Source of the DNA: Begonia masoniana | Taxonomy: Eukaryota > Streptophyta > Magnoliopsida > Cucurbitales > Begoniaceae | Reading direction: 5' to 3' | DNA length: 64,000 bases | Assembly (NCBI GenBank): GCA_022432975.1 | Contig: CM039508.1 | Span: forward strand, 32,568,433 to 32,632,432 | Translations under genes and position numbers: made by a program | Notes under the pieces: model-generated | Told to the model about the DNA's origin: nothing | The model's database searches: none | What the model saw: the letters and a program-made list of their open reading frames with translations, nothing else | In this document: positions 46,284-56,396 of the stretch, piece by piece | Layout: the number at the start of each line of letters is the position of its first letter | Position numbering within the stretch: the stretch's first letter is position 1

Positions 46284-47447
46284 ACAAGGTGCTTCCACGA
46301 TGCATTTTAGTTGTCTTTGGCGTTAGCCAAAAGTTGGCACAAAACCGGGAAAGCCGCTCTTACTTTCTAGCATTATTTTTGAATCTATTTAGTGCTAAGT
46401 TTGTGCTATGCTGAACATAATAATTGCTGTCATTTTTATTGACATTTAATAGCTTAATATATTAAGGTAAAATATGGTATGCATTGATGGAAAGAATCGG
46501 CCAAGGTAAGTACCAAAATCTCATCGGTTTGATTTGTTGTCTTCTCGGTTTTCTTGTGATTTTAGCTCGATTTTTACATCTACTTGTCCACGGTTTTTGC
46601 TAGCTTAATTTGTTAGGTTTTGAGCCAAGATTTGCATCTAAATATAAGCCATGAGTATGTTCAAAATTCTGAATACAATGATGCATGAAATCGGACTTAA
46701 AACTAATCCAATCAAACCGGTTAAACAAAAGTGTTGTTAAGTTTCGGTTTTTCTAGTATGTTGATGCTCGGTTTCACATTATTTTTACTGATTGTTTGCA
46801 CTTAATTTTATCTTATGAATCATCTATTATATGCTAGCATTTGAGCACGACAAGTTAACTTGTAAATTTGTGACAAATCAAATATTAAAATCGGTTAAAT
46901 TAGTACCAAGTACTATATGAAAATTCTGCTCTATACAACTTGAAAATTTCAGCATGTTAACTTGCTCAAACTTGTGATTTAATATATTTCCTTGCTGTTT
47001 TTGAAGTTATTTAGTTGGTATTAATATTATTTTGAGTCATTATAGTTTAAAGTTGATAACTTGGTTGAATATTGGTTGAAAATTGTGGTATTAAACGTTT
47101 CTTGAAATTTCATTTCTAAAATTAGTTTGCTAAGTGTTTATTGAAATTGCTAAGTTGATTAATGGCTTCAAATTTAAAATGTTAAGTGTGAGCATGACTT
47201 TTATCTATTATTGTCTTAGTTAGGAAACATTTCTTAGTACCTAAATTTCATCTAAGATATTAACTAGATAATCACCTCGCTAATTTAAGATGAATAACAT
47301 AGACAAGAATTTAAATGTGGATTTAAATTAAAATACTTAGTTATAACTAATAGAAGTGGATTTACACGTGATACACTACACCAAGAGACTAATTGAATTA
47401 GGGACACTCCCCCTCCCAAAAATACACGTCACGAGTGTGAATCGAGC
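46284..47447 (+). other. G4 untranslated leader
   Basis: AT-rich sequence between primer site and gag, with no open frame of note. A strong donor-like GGCCAAG/GTAAGTACC occurs at 46497-46512, but I found no clear partner acceptor. Confidence 0.4.
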
Positions 47448-50400
47448 ATGCAAGGTGGCATGCAAGGTCAAATCAATGCCTTAATGGGATTGGTTACTAA
47501 CCTCACCCAACAAATCAAGGACGTTTCTCTTGAAATAGCCCAATTTAAAGAACATGTGACAAACCATCCCCGAAGAGAATCCCATGAACGAGATCCTTCA
47601 CGAGAGACCTCCTCAAGGATTATACCCGAACGTCCTAGACATCGAACTCCTTTCCAACAACCCTTAGAAGAAGAAGAATGGGTTGAGCCCTAAAGAAGGA
47701 GACCCCGTTATTATAAGTCGGAGGATGAGGATTGAGCGGGAGATGATGAAGAGCAATATCGCCCAAATTGTAGTAGGGACAACGACGACCCCCATAACGT
47801 TAAGATCACCATTCCACCTTTCAATAGAACGTGTGACGGGCACACATTTTTAGATTGAGTTGATAAAGTCGAGAGAGTTTTTGAATGTCATGATTACTCC
47901 GATAGAGGAAAAATACAACTTGCCTCCCTTGAACTTACGGGTCACGCTGTACTATGGTGGTCCAACCTCAAAGCCTAAAAATGAGAACACTAGGTTATCC
48001 TGTCTCAACATGGAATTCCATGAAAGAACTAATGCACCATAGGTTCATCCCCCAACATTATAAACACGAACTCTTCCATCAACTCCACAACCTCAAGCAA
48101 AACAATCTCTCGATCGATGAGTACCTGACGGAATTTGAGACTCTCAATATGCGATGTGCTATTGATGAGCCTGAAGAGCAACTCATCACAAGGTTTATCC
48201 GTGGATTGAACCGCAATATAGGAGACACGGTAGAAATGCAACAATTGGAGACTATGGATATGGTCATACAATTAGCCCTTACGGTAGAAAGGCAATTAAA
48301 GAGAAAGCGTAAGACCGACTTTCCAAACAAATTCCTACCAAGAAATTCAAACCCCGACAAGACCAACCCAAGGTATGAAGACAAGAGGCCCTTCAATCGT
48401 AATTGGCCTCCGAATGGATCATACGAAACTCATAATCCCCCACCAACAAACAAAACCCAAGAAAACCAATCGAAATGACGAAGAGCACGTGATGTCCAAT
48501 GCTTTAAATGTCTAGGCAATGGACACTATGCTAATGAATGCACTAACCGCCATGTAATGGTCATTAAGGAGTCAACGGGTGAATGGGAGAGTGAGGAAGA
48601 TGAAGAGCAATATAATAAGGTCGAAGAGGAAGTAGTAGAAGAGAGTGACCAAGAAGCCGAAGAATGCACGTGTAACACCCGACATTTTTGGCCGGGAAAT
48701 TATCCCTTGAGATATTAGTCGGGATTATTTCGCTATTAATATAGTAAATATTTTATTGGAATTGTAGGATGTTTAGTGGAAAACTAAACTAAGGAGTAAC
48801 CAAAACAAATCATTTAGTTAGAAATCAATGGAGGGGCAGTTTAGATAGGAATTAAGGTAGGTAGGAGGAAGCCAATGGATGGATGTCAAGTGTCAAAACT
48901 TGTTGAGGAAGCCATACAACCTCTCTTCCCTTCCCTCCTACGAGAAACACCTCTCTGTTTCTCTCAATTCTCTTCTTTGTTTTCTCTCTTCCAGACGAAG
49001 TGCAACCATTTCGAAAAATCTATCTTCTCCTGTTTTCTTCCATTTCTCTGTTAAAGGTTTGAGACTCACCGAGACGAACAAAGCTTGCAACTCACAGACA
49101 ACAGGTAAGTTCATACTCGTAGGTTGGCCCTTAAGGCCCTACATCACGGAGGTACTAGGTTTCATTTCTCTCGGGTTGTTTTGGGTAGATAAGTTATCTG
49201 TATTTCTCTTCACGACCTATGGTGTTATTTTTGTTGTCTGTTATATTAAGTTTAAGCACTGTAAAAGTTCATGCATACACGTTTTTCCCTGAAAGCCATG
49301 AAAATATTTTCTGTACACATTTTGAAGTTAAGAATGATAAAACCTGTAATGTAACGTTCGGTTAAGTGTGGGATGGGGACTGGTGTTCTGCTCTGAATTG
49401 CTAGTGCCTGATAGTGCACTTTTGTTACGCTTGTTTCCTTATAAGCCCCACTTCCTGACAGATAAAAAGTAATGTTCTGTATTGTCACTGTATTCCAAAA
49501 TGTTCATGCACAACATATGCATCACTGCATTTTTGTATGTTCTTACTGAGCTCTAGGCTCATAGTTGAACTCCATGTTGTAGGTACAGATCCCGTGGATG
49601 AGGACTTTGTGCCTCAGGCTGAAGCTTAGGTGTTGTTGGCGGAACAAGCTTACGGGGGTTGGTTGTGGCAGCCAGACATATTTTGATTATGTGAGAGTAT
49701 TTTAAAAGTGTATGTCTGGTTCTGTACTGTTTTTTTGAAAGTTTAAACCGATGTATAGACTTTGTGTAAATGTTTTTAAAATCCTCTGTATTTGATAGTT
49801 GTAAATATATTTTGAAGTATTCTGGAACTGCTTGGAGTTCTTCTTTTAGGTTCTGCATGATTGTCTTGAGTTTTGATGCTTTTGTGTCAAAAGATGTAAG
49901 TTGTCCATTTTGTCTGTAAAACTGTCGTCTAGTCCGTCATCCACTCTGTCATCCACTCCTGTCATCCACTTCTGTCATGCACTCTATGTTATCCACTACT
50001 GTCATCCACTCCTGTCGTCCACTCCGTCATCCACTCTATGTCATCCACTCCTGTCATCCACTTTATGTCTTCCAGTTTATGTCTTCCACTTTATATCATG
50101 TCTTCCACTCTATGTCTTTCATTCTACGTCTTCCATTTTATGCCTTCAACTTTATGTCTTTCCATTTTAAATGTTCAAGAGTTTTAAAAAGTCAAAAAAT
50201 TTTACGTCCAAAAAGTCAAAGTCCCAGTGAACGTTATGTCGAGTCCCGTGACGGCCCGACTTGGGTCCAGGGTCGTCACAGCACGGCTCAAGAAGGACCT
50301 CTACTACTTATTATAAGGCGAGCGTTAATATCTAAGAATGTTGACAAGGAGTGTCAACGTGAAAATCTCTTCCAAAGTCGTTGTGCAGTCAAAGACAAGG

Positions 50401-50843
50401 TTTGCTCGTTAATAATTGATGGAGAAAGTTGCATCAATGCGCCCTCCCAAGAAAGGGTCAATAAGTTGAAGTTGGAATCCAATAACCACCCTACACCTTA
50501 CAAGCTCAAATGGTTGGACAATGGAAATGACCACGTGATAACTAAGCAAGTGACCGTAGAATTCACCATAGAAAAATATAAAGACTCGGTTCTTTACAAT
50601 GTTGTCCCAATGAGTGCCAGCCATATCCTTCTAAGACGACTATGGCATTATGATCGAAGAGTTCAATGCGACGGATTCCTCAACCGTTATACTTTTAACT
50701 TTGGAGGAAGGAAAATCAATTTGCTACCAATGACGCCCGAGCAAGTGGCTCGTGATGAGGCCACCTGTAAAGAAGGAAAAATAAAGGAAAATCTTTTATT
50801 ATTAAAACACGGGCTAATAAAAGAACAAGAGCCCCTTCTAATC
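47448..50843 (+). pseudogene. G4 gag-protease, frameshifted and split by S3
   Basis: Starts MQGGMQGQINALMGLVTNLT. A stop at 47691 follows an acidic stretch. The gag core continues (VDKVERVFECHDYSDRGKIQ, ASLELTGHAVLWWSNLKA); a one-base shift near 47965 moves the frame to 47954-48478 (HHRFIPQHYKHELFHQLHNL, DEYLTEFETL). The knuckle CFKCLGNGHYANEC is near 48500. An acidic stretch EEEVVEESDQEAEECT is cut by S3 at 48670. After S3 and its GCACG duplication the frame resumes with AQEGPLLLIIRRALIS, then the protease region (DKVCSLIIDGESCINA, HVITKQVTVEF, YNVVPMSASHILLRRLWHYD, MTPEQVARDEA). The catalytic Asp-Gly-Ser is probably IDGESC, as in R1. The open frame that starts inside S3 (49977) is a chimera. 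Confidence 0.88.
48671..50280 (+). repeat. S3: solo LTR, Tekay-like family, inside G4 gag-protease
   Basis: 1610 bp from TGTAACACCCGACA to GGGTCGTCACA, flanked by GCACG at 48666-48670 and 50281-50285. Donor ACAG/GTAAGT at 49105 and acceptor GTACAG at 49588; GGCC-CTTAA-GGCC at 49126-49138; hairpin TGAGC-TCTAG-GCTCA at 49547-49561. A minisatellite of TGTCATCCACTC-type units fills 49926-50190, where the other families carry their own arrays. Confidence 0.94.
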
Positions 50844-50876
50844 TAGTGGCATACCAATCCCTTATTTGAGGAAGAG

Positions 50877-51538
50877 ATGCTATACAAATTGGACTACGTA
50901 TCATTTTGGCATCAAGAGAAAAGGGAAATAAGCGAGGAAAGTATTTTTGGACTGGGTAGTATGATTGTTACCCAATTCCTTTCCTTCCTGAATCTTGAGA
51001 AAATTTCCTTACAATCTCATCCAATTAAGAAGAAGTTAGTCTATGGCCTTGAGCCTACCTATTTCCTTCCTACACTCCTTAGAGCCATACAAATAAATAG
51101 GAATTTTACTCCTTTTTTTATCAACAAACGCCCTATCTTACATTTAGGAGAATTACCAAAACGATATTTCCCACCATGTGACTACCATAAATTTACCATA
51201 GAACTAGAGACAAGGTTCAATTGGTAGGAAAGTTTACTTTTACGGTCTTAAAAGTAAATGAAATATTTCTTTGGTTAGAGGACTATGACATTTCCATATC
51301 ACTACTTGTCAGATTTGACTATTTTGAAAACTTTCATTCCATCATTGAGCAATCGCCCTCCAAAGTAGCTCTCGAATCCAATTATACCACCTTTGCCAAA
51401 GAAAACTTTAGTAAGACAACTCAGTTTCTAATGATGCCCTTAACATCCATCTTTATTGCTCAAGTGTTGATTCCTTTCGGTGATATTGAGACTCTTGAAG
51501 AGGTGGCTGAATCATTGGATTTGAGGTCAAATCCTTAG
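50877..51538 (+). pseudogene. Unknown G4 coding region where RT and integrase should be
   Basis: Two overlapping frames, 50877-51227 (116 aa) and 51221-51538 (105 aa), read together as about 215 residues if a single-base shift near 51222 is a mutation. I recognise no RT, RNase H or integrase motif. The text is rich in aromatic and hydrophobic residues (for example LVYGLEPTYFLPTLLRAIQI and FLWLEDYDISISLLVRFDYF). The last residues, SLDLRSNP, then run into the polypurine tract and resemble the C-terminus of the related R1 polyprotein (DLRVNPFQE). It could be a captured host sequence, a diverged element-specific protein or noncoding sequence that happens to be open. Confidence 0.45.
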
Positions 51539-51540
51539 CT

Positions 51541-51552
51541 ACCCGGAGGGGA
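51541..51552 (+). other. Polypurine tract of G4
   Basis: ACCCGGAGGGGA directly precedes the LTR start TGATGTGCC. Confidence 0.75.
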
Positions 51553-53230
51553 TGATGTGCCAAGGAGGCCCTTAATTAGATCACTACCCAAGGCCCATGA
51601 ATTACTTAGCATTTTAACTAATGAAAATTATTTTCTTTTATTGCAGGAAGTTGATGATTGTGATGGAAACCTCGCTTGGAGCACTTGGAGGAATCTGCTA
51701 TTCGGCCCATGAGAATTTGTCTTCCTGGCCCATGAAATTATGTAATTTTTAGTTTTAAACTTATTTGGCATACATTAGTCTTTTTGTATGAACTATTATA
51801 TTTGCATCATGGATTAGATTGTGTGGTTAGGGTTAGATGTATGTTGGTGGATAATGGATTGAAGACTAAGCCAACAAAGGAGAAAAGGCCCTTCAACAAA
51901 ATGAGCTTAAAGGGGAGATTTGCCTAAAGGAGAAGCCCAATTCAAAGTATGAATTTGCAGGAAAATTTAAGGTGCAACATGGCTTAATGACATGGCAAAA
52001 TTTTGGTCATTGATCAAGGAAGGGCGTTGGACACGCTGGGCCATCGATCTGGCGCGTGCGGGCAGACAGCTAGACTTCAGGCAGGCGCGCGCGAGCAAGT
52101 AGGCGTCTATCGGGTGAAGCACACGCTGGAGCATCCGATCTGGCGCGCGGGTGCATCTGACCGTTGATCAGGGTGCGCCACGGATCGCTTAGCTGGCCAC
52201 TGATCTGGCGCACTCCCGGGCAGCAGCAAATGGCACGCGGGTAGCATCAGTAGGCGCAGCGCTCCATCTTGCATCGTTGATAATGCGTGCTCTGGCAGCA
52301 ATGAAGACCATCCGATGGGCACGCGGGTAGCATCAGTAGGCGCAGCGCTCCATCTTGCATCGTTGATAATGCGTGCTCTGGCAGCAATGAAGACCATCCG
52401 ATGGGCACGCGCACATATCGCCATTTGGACCCTTGATGGCGCGCGCGGCAGCACTCCCAGCCATCAGATGGGCGCGCTCAACACTTAATCCTAGCCTTCC
52501 AATTTTCTTCAATCTAATGGTTCTCCTCCACTCTTTCCTTGCCAAACCCTAATCATCCACCTTAGGTTGCCTATAAATCTATAGCATTGGTGAATGTATG
52601 AAAAACTTTTGCCCAATTTATAAAATAACTCTTTTCCTTCACCAAGTGTTGGTTGCCTTCGGGTTTCCTCGATTCTTGAATCGAGTGAAGTAGTCTTCCA
52701 TTGTTGGCCTAGCTTAAGGTTGCTAGGTTAACTCTTATCTTTTTCCTTCGCCTTTCTCTCTTGAGAGTTAGGAGTTGAGGACGAAAACCTAGGTCTATAG
52801 TAGTCGTTTTCCTTTGGGAAAACGTTCACCCGAGAGCTCAAACGTGAAATAGCTCCTCGGGTCCACCAAGGGTATTTCCATCTTCTCTTCATCCCTATTA
52901 TTTTCTTTCATTTTATTGCCTTTAATTTCGGCTCACACTCTCACACTCATCACTTTCCATTTTATGCATTTCTCTTCATCTTATTCACCCTTCTTCACGA
53001 TTTTTCACACGCTCCACTCCACCTTCATTTGCTTTATTTTCTTTAGCATTTCACTCATTTTCTTCCCTCTCATAATCGGCCATCACATCCACACACTATC
53101 ACCTTCATTTTATTTACATTTTGGTCTATTTATTGTTCTTGTTTTCTCAGATTTGTGCACATCTCTTTCACCCGAGCACTTGTGATCTTTTGTGGGTTAA
53201 ACACGGCCCTTCTCTAAGGACCCCGTGTCA
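51553..53230 (+). repeat. 3' LTR of G4 with an 86-bp tandem duplication
   Basis: 1678 bp, 87 bp longer than the 5' LTR. Nearly all of the difference is an 86-bp duplication, 52233-52318 repeated at 52319-52404 (unit starts GCACGCGGGTAGCATCAG). Otherwise it aligns with 44679-46269 with scattered substitutions. Confidence 0.92.
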
Positions 53231-53809
53231 AGAAGTAAAGAGAAAAATCTAAAAATAATCACTCAAAAAACATAAGCTTTAATCAAATATCATTAATCAT
53301 AATTGTTCCCAAAGGGTTACAAATATTGTGTTTAAATAACCCTAAAAAATATTAAAATGATCAAAATGTCCCTAAGGATCTTAGAATATAGAAAGCAATA
53401 TAAGGTTAATGAAATTTAACTAATACATAAAAATATGAAGCAAATCATGAAAATATGAAAAATAGGAAATTTTTGCTACGGAAGGACGGGTATGGCAGAG
53501 TGCGGGGAGCGCGGGCGCGGTGAACTGGCACGTGTGGTTGCTGGAATGCTAGGTGCACGCTCTGGGCTACTGGCTTATGATGGGTACTAGCGGGTGCACC
53601 AATTTTGATATTTTGGTACTTTTTTGCATCTCCATGAATGCAACTTCTTGGTATCTTGTTCATGTTGGGATGGTTCTTTCTCTCGGATCTTTCTAATCAA
53701 ACCATGTGAGGTTTTGTACTTTAAATCTTTTTTATCTTCTAATGGATCATGGTCCTTGGCTTTGACCCTAGAACTGTAGACCAGACCAACCTGTTTTGAC
53801 CAACCCTTG
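53231..53809. other. Unassigned sequence right of G4
   Basis: Belongs with 43809-44678 to the material interrupting R1. An AT-rich first half is followed by a short GC-rich patch (53490-53570). No domain was recognised. Confidence 0.4.
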
Positions 53810-54130
53810 GGATAAACTGTTTCAAGAACTTGAGCGGATCAATGACAGTGCTTACATGTTGGACCAGGTGGTGAGGATAATGTTACCGCTACTTTTAATA
53901 TTGCTTATTTATTTCCTTTTGATGTAGGGGAAGATTTAAGGGTAAATCCCTTTCAAGAGTAGGGGATTAATGAGTGCATGACTAACAAGGAGTTTGATGA
54001 ACTAGTAAAAATGTCATTTAGATCAGTTGCAAGAGCTAGAGCTAAACTCTTCAAGGGAGAACTCAACCATTTAATATGGAAGCTTCAAAAGAGGACTTGG
54101 AGGTGTTCGTTGATAAGGAACATCAAAGAT
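53810..54130 (+). pseudogene. R1 polyprotein C-terminus
   Basis: LFQELERINDSAYML, a break, then ATFNIAYLFPFDVGEDLRVN followed by PFQE-stop, and, overlapping the LTR start, MTNKEFDELVKMSFRSVARA with RAKLFKGELNHLIW. This is the end of a chromovirus-type gypsy polyprotein. PPT-like AAGAGTAGGGGA is embedded at 53955-53966. Confidence 0.72.
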
Positions 54131-54540
54131 TGGTTCACATATGAAGATGAAGAACAAACATTAATGGACGAGGCAGGCTCATTAATTTGAAGTGGGAAAA
54201 CTTATTAATTCAAGTGGCCAAGCTTATTAATCAAAGTGGTCAAGTAATAAATCTGTAACTGATTATTTAAAGCACTTAAGAGGTTCTTATTATGACGAAT
54301 TGCAGTTTCCACACAAACTCAATATAAACAACGAGTAGTGGTTTCCATCAACATCAAATTATAGCTTATTTTGGAGAATTAAGACGTAAATTTCTCTTTT
54401 TTGGGAGAAATTCATATCATTGTAACTCTAAAAGTGCAATTCTATATATTCAGTAGAGTTACTCTTTTTGTTCATTAATAAAGAATTTATATTAATTAGT
54501 GAATGTTATTTGAGAACTATAAACCATTGGTTCTCTCGTT
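53971..54540 (+). repeat. 3' LTR remnant of R1
   Basis: Starts TGAGTGCATGACTAACAAGG and matches 16335-16900 in order over roughly 550 bp. The right end is not resolved; GAGAACTA is the last shared block (near 54510). Confidence 0.62.
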
Positions 54541-56020
54541 ATCTTCTATCACTATTTTAAAATAACATATATAAATGATAGTATAAATGATTAGTTGTCA
54601 ATTAATTATTTATAAACACTTAAAAGATAAGAAAAAAGTTGTACAAACCTAAGACATAAAAATAAGAGTTAGACAAGATTTAGTCTAATCTAATTTGGTG
54701 ATGAAAGTTTTAAATTTAAAATCCAATTAGTGACATCTCGTTAGATCAAACGAGATATTTAAAATCTTGTTAGTTTCTTACAAAACGAATTGCCCACTCG
54801 TATTTTATGAAATCAGAGTAGATCTCGTTTCTTCGTGCTCCTAGTGATAGCTCTATATTTTAGAGTCATTATATTGTGATTTTATATAGATTTTGGTGAT
54901 TATCTTTTATTTAACCTGTTTTTAGAGTAAACAGTTGCTTTGCTAAGTAAAGAATTACGAGTTAAAGATCATACTTTGTGAATTATAGTTCAATTTCTAT
55001 ATTTTCTGACTATTTGGTTAAACTCTACTGATTTATTACGTTTTTGTAGAAAAGAAATAACGTATACAAAAGAAATAAATAAAAAAATTTGAAAAGTTGC
55101 CTAAAGTTAGATGTCACTAATCAAGAGACTTGAGATTCAAGATATCCCGCAAAAAATTGTAAAGTCAAGCAAAAAGGCATGCGCTTGAATTTTTAAAGTA
55201 CTTCTAGATAGAAATCACGTTGATTTGAAAAATACAAGATATTTGGAAGCTGCGCAAATTGAGGAGGTTGATTATAACATACTTGTGACATATGAATTAA
55301 AAATTATAAAGAGTTAGAAATTAATTTTTAATCATTTCTCATATTGATTTCTCATCACTTTTATTAATTTGTTAGCTTACAATATTATCTTACTCATCGT
55401 CAAACAAAATTATCACTCTTTGGTTATTCTTGACTTATAAATTGATTTTATAGGAAATTATTGTAATTTGTTCTTTGTGGATACGGTACCCGATCTTTGA
55501 TCATTTTTTAGTTATTACGACAGTATAGTTGCATTTAGGTCCATTATTTCACAACACCTAGCACCACTGCTCTAGACAAATTATGAAGGATTGTTATGGC
55601 CTTAAGAGATTTGTTTGCTAAGTAATCTATTACCAGCATCATGACGCTAAGCTTTTGGTGTCGTTGCCAATTCAAAATTTGAAAGTCTATTACGTCAGAT
55701 TCACAAATTGGTGTTTAGTTTACTTTTTTTTTTTTTAAAATGGTCCGTTTGACTTATCAATTCGAGTTTTTTATGTGGTAGCTCCATAGAGAGTAAAAAA
55801 TCGCGTATTTCCATTTTGATTTTAAGAATTGTTCTCATATCAAGAAGACACATTTTATTAGTTGATAAAACGTCTCATCCCAATGATGTATTGAGTGCGA
55901 TCGTATTTACGCCCACATATCTTTATTTGATGTGATGAGACAAATGAAGAAGATCATCAGTTCCAAATTATTGCACGTGAAGAGAAAACCATCAAAGTTG
56001 TATGAACGATCCATACGAGT
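54541..56020. other. AT-rich region, nothing recognised
   Basis: Both strands were inspected. There is no coding region longer than a few dozen codons with a recognisable motif, no LTR ends with a target duplication and no RNA gene. It may be ancient repeat or intergenic DNA. Confidence 0.4.
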
Positions 56021-56248
56021 TGAGATTTGAGATGATAAGAGATTTTCAGAAGAATGATAGAGAAGACAACAGAGAAGGAGAAGGAGCCCAAAAGGGAGAA
56101 AAGATTTTGTAATTGTTCTGTTTCTAATTTTTGTATCAATCAATCTATTAAAATGTACATATCACAGATACTTATACTAAAAAGATAAAACATAATCAAA
56201 GGCTATTTAACTACAATTTATATTTGAGAATATATATAACAACTAACA
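56021..56248 (-). repeat. 3' LTR of C3
   Basis: 228 bp, TGAGATTTGAGA to AACAACTAACA. It matches the two halves of the other LTR on either side of SB. The polypurine tract CTTGAGAGGGGA (minus strand) follows at 56249-56260. Confidence 0.88.
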
Positions 56249-56396
56249 TCCCCTCTCAAGAGCAAAGTCGTAGGACGAAGATCTTAGATGAAAAATCTGC
56301 ATAACTCGAAGGAGAGAGAGACTTGATGAGAGCATCGGCCAATTGATTCTCTGAAGGAGTAAACTTTACCATCAATGATTTTGTGAACACCTTATC

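Larger units (their letters stand above)
44679..53230 (+). mobile_element. G4: Ty3/gypsy-derived element with gag-protease only plus an unknown frame
   Basis: LTRs at 44679-46269 and 51553-53230 begin TGATGTGCCAAGG and end CCCCGTGTCA. A primer-binding site and polypurine tract are in place. AGAAA (44674-44678) and AGAAG (53231-53235) are a probable duplication with one mismatch. The inside encodes gag and protease but no RT, RNase H or integrase; their place is taken by 50877-51538. It therefore looks non-autonomous, of the kind described as TR-GAG in plants. Confidence 0.9.
43809..53809. mobile_element. Possible hAT-like DNA element in R1, hosting G4
   Basis: The R1 frame breaks at 43808 and resumes at 53810 (LFQELERINDSAYML). 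The inserted block starts CAGGGGTGGGCA, and its other end, inverted, reads CAAGGGTTGGTCA. GGACAAAC (43802-43809) and GGATAAAC (53810-53817) match at 7 of 8, as an 8-bp hAT duplication would, with a one-base ambiguity at the left tip. Without G4 it would be about 1.45 kb. Alternatively it is several unrelated insertions. Confidence 0.4.
16335..54540 (+). mobile_element. R1: very old Ty3/gypsy element (Reina/CRM-like) hosting the central nest
   Basis: Homologous sequence starting TGAGYGCATGACTA lies at 16335 and 53971 and marks the two LTR starts. Between them, pieces of one plus-strand polyprotein appear in order: gag (about 17060-17820), knuckle and protease (18600-19250), RT (19430-20458), RNase H (21631-21978), integrase (42372-43808) and polyprotein end (53810-53970). 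The frame or homology resumes across solo LTR S1, G2, the TRIM and the 43809-53809 insertion. The right limit is approximate, and no target duplication could be defined. Confidence 0.75.

Noticed and set aside
49977..50846. 289-codon frame with a Ser/His/Pro-rich N-terminus
   Set aside because: The N-terminal part is the S3 minisatellite read through; only the part after 50280 is G4 gag-protease.
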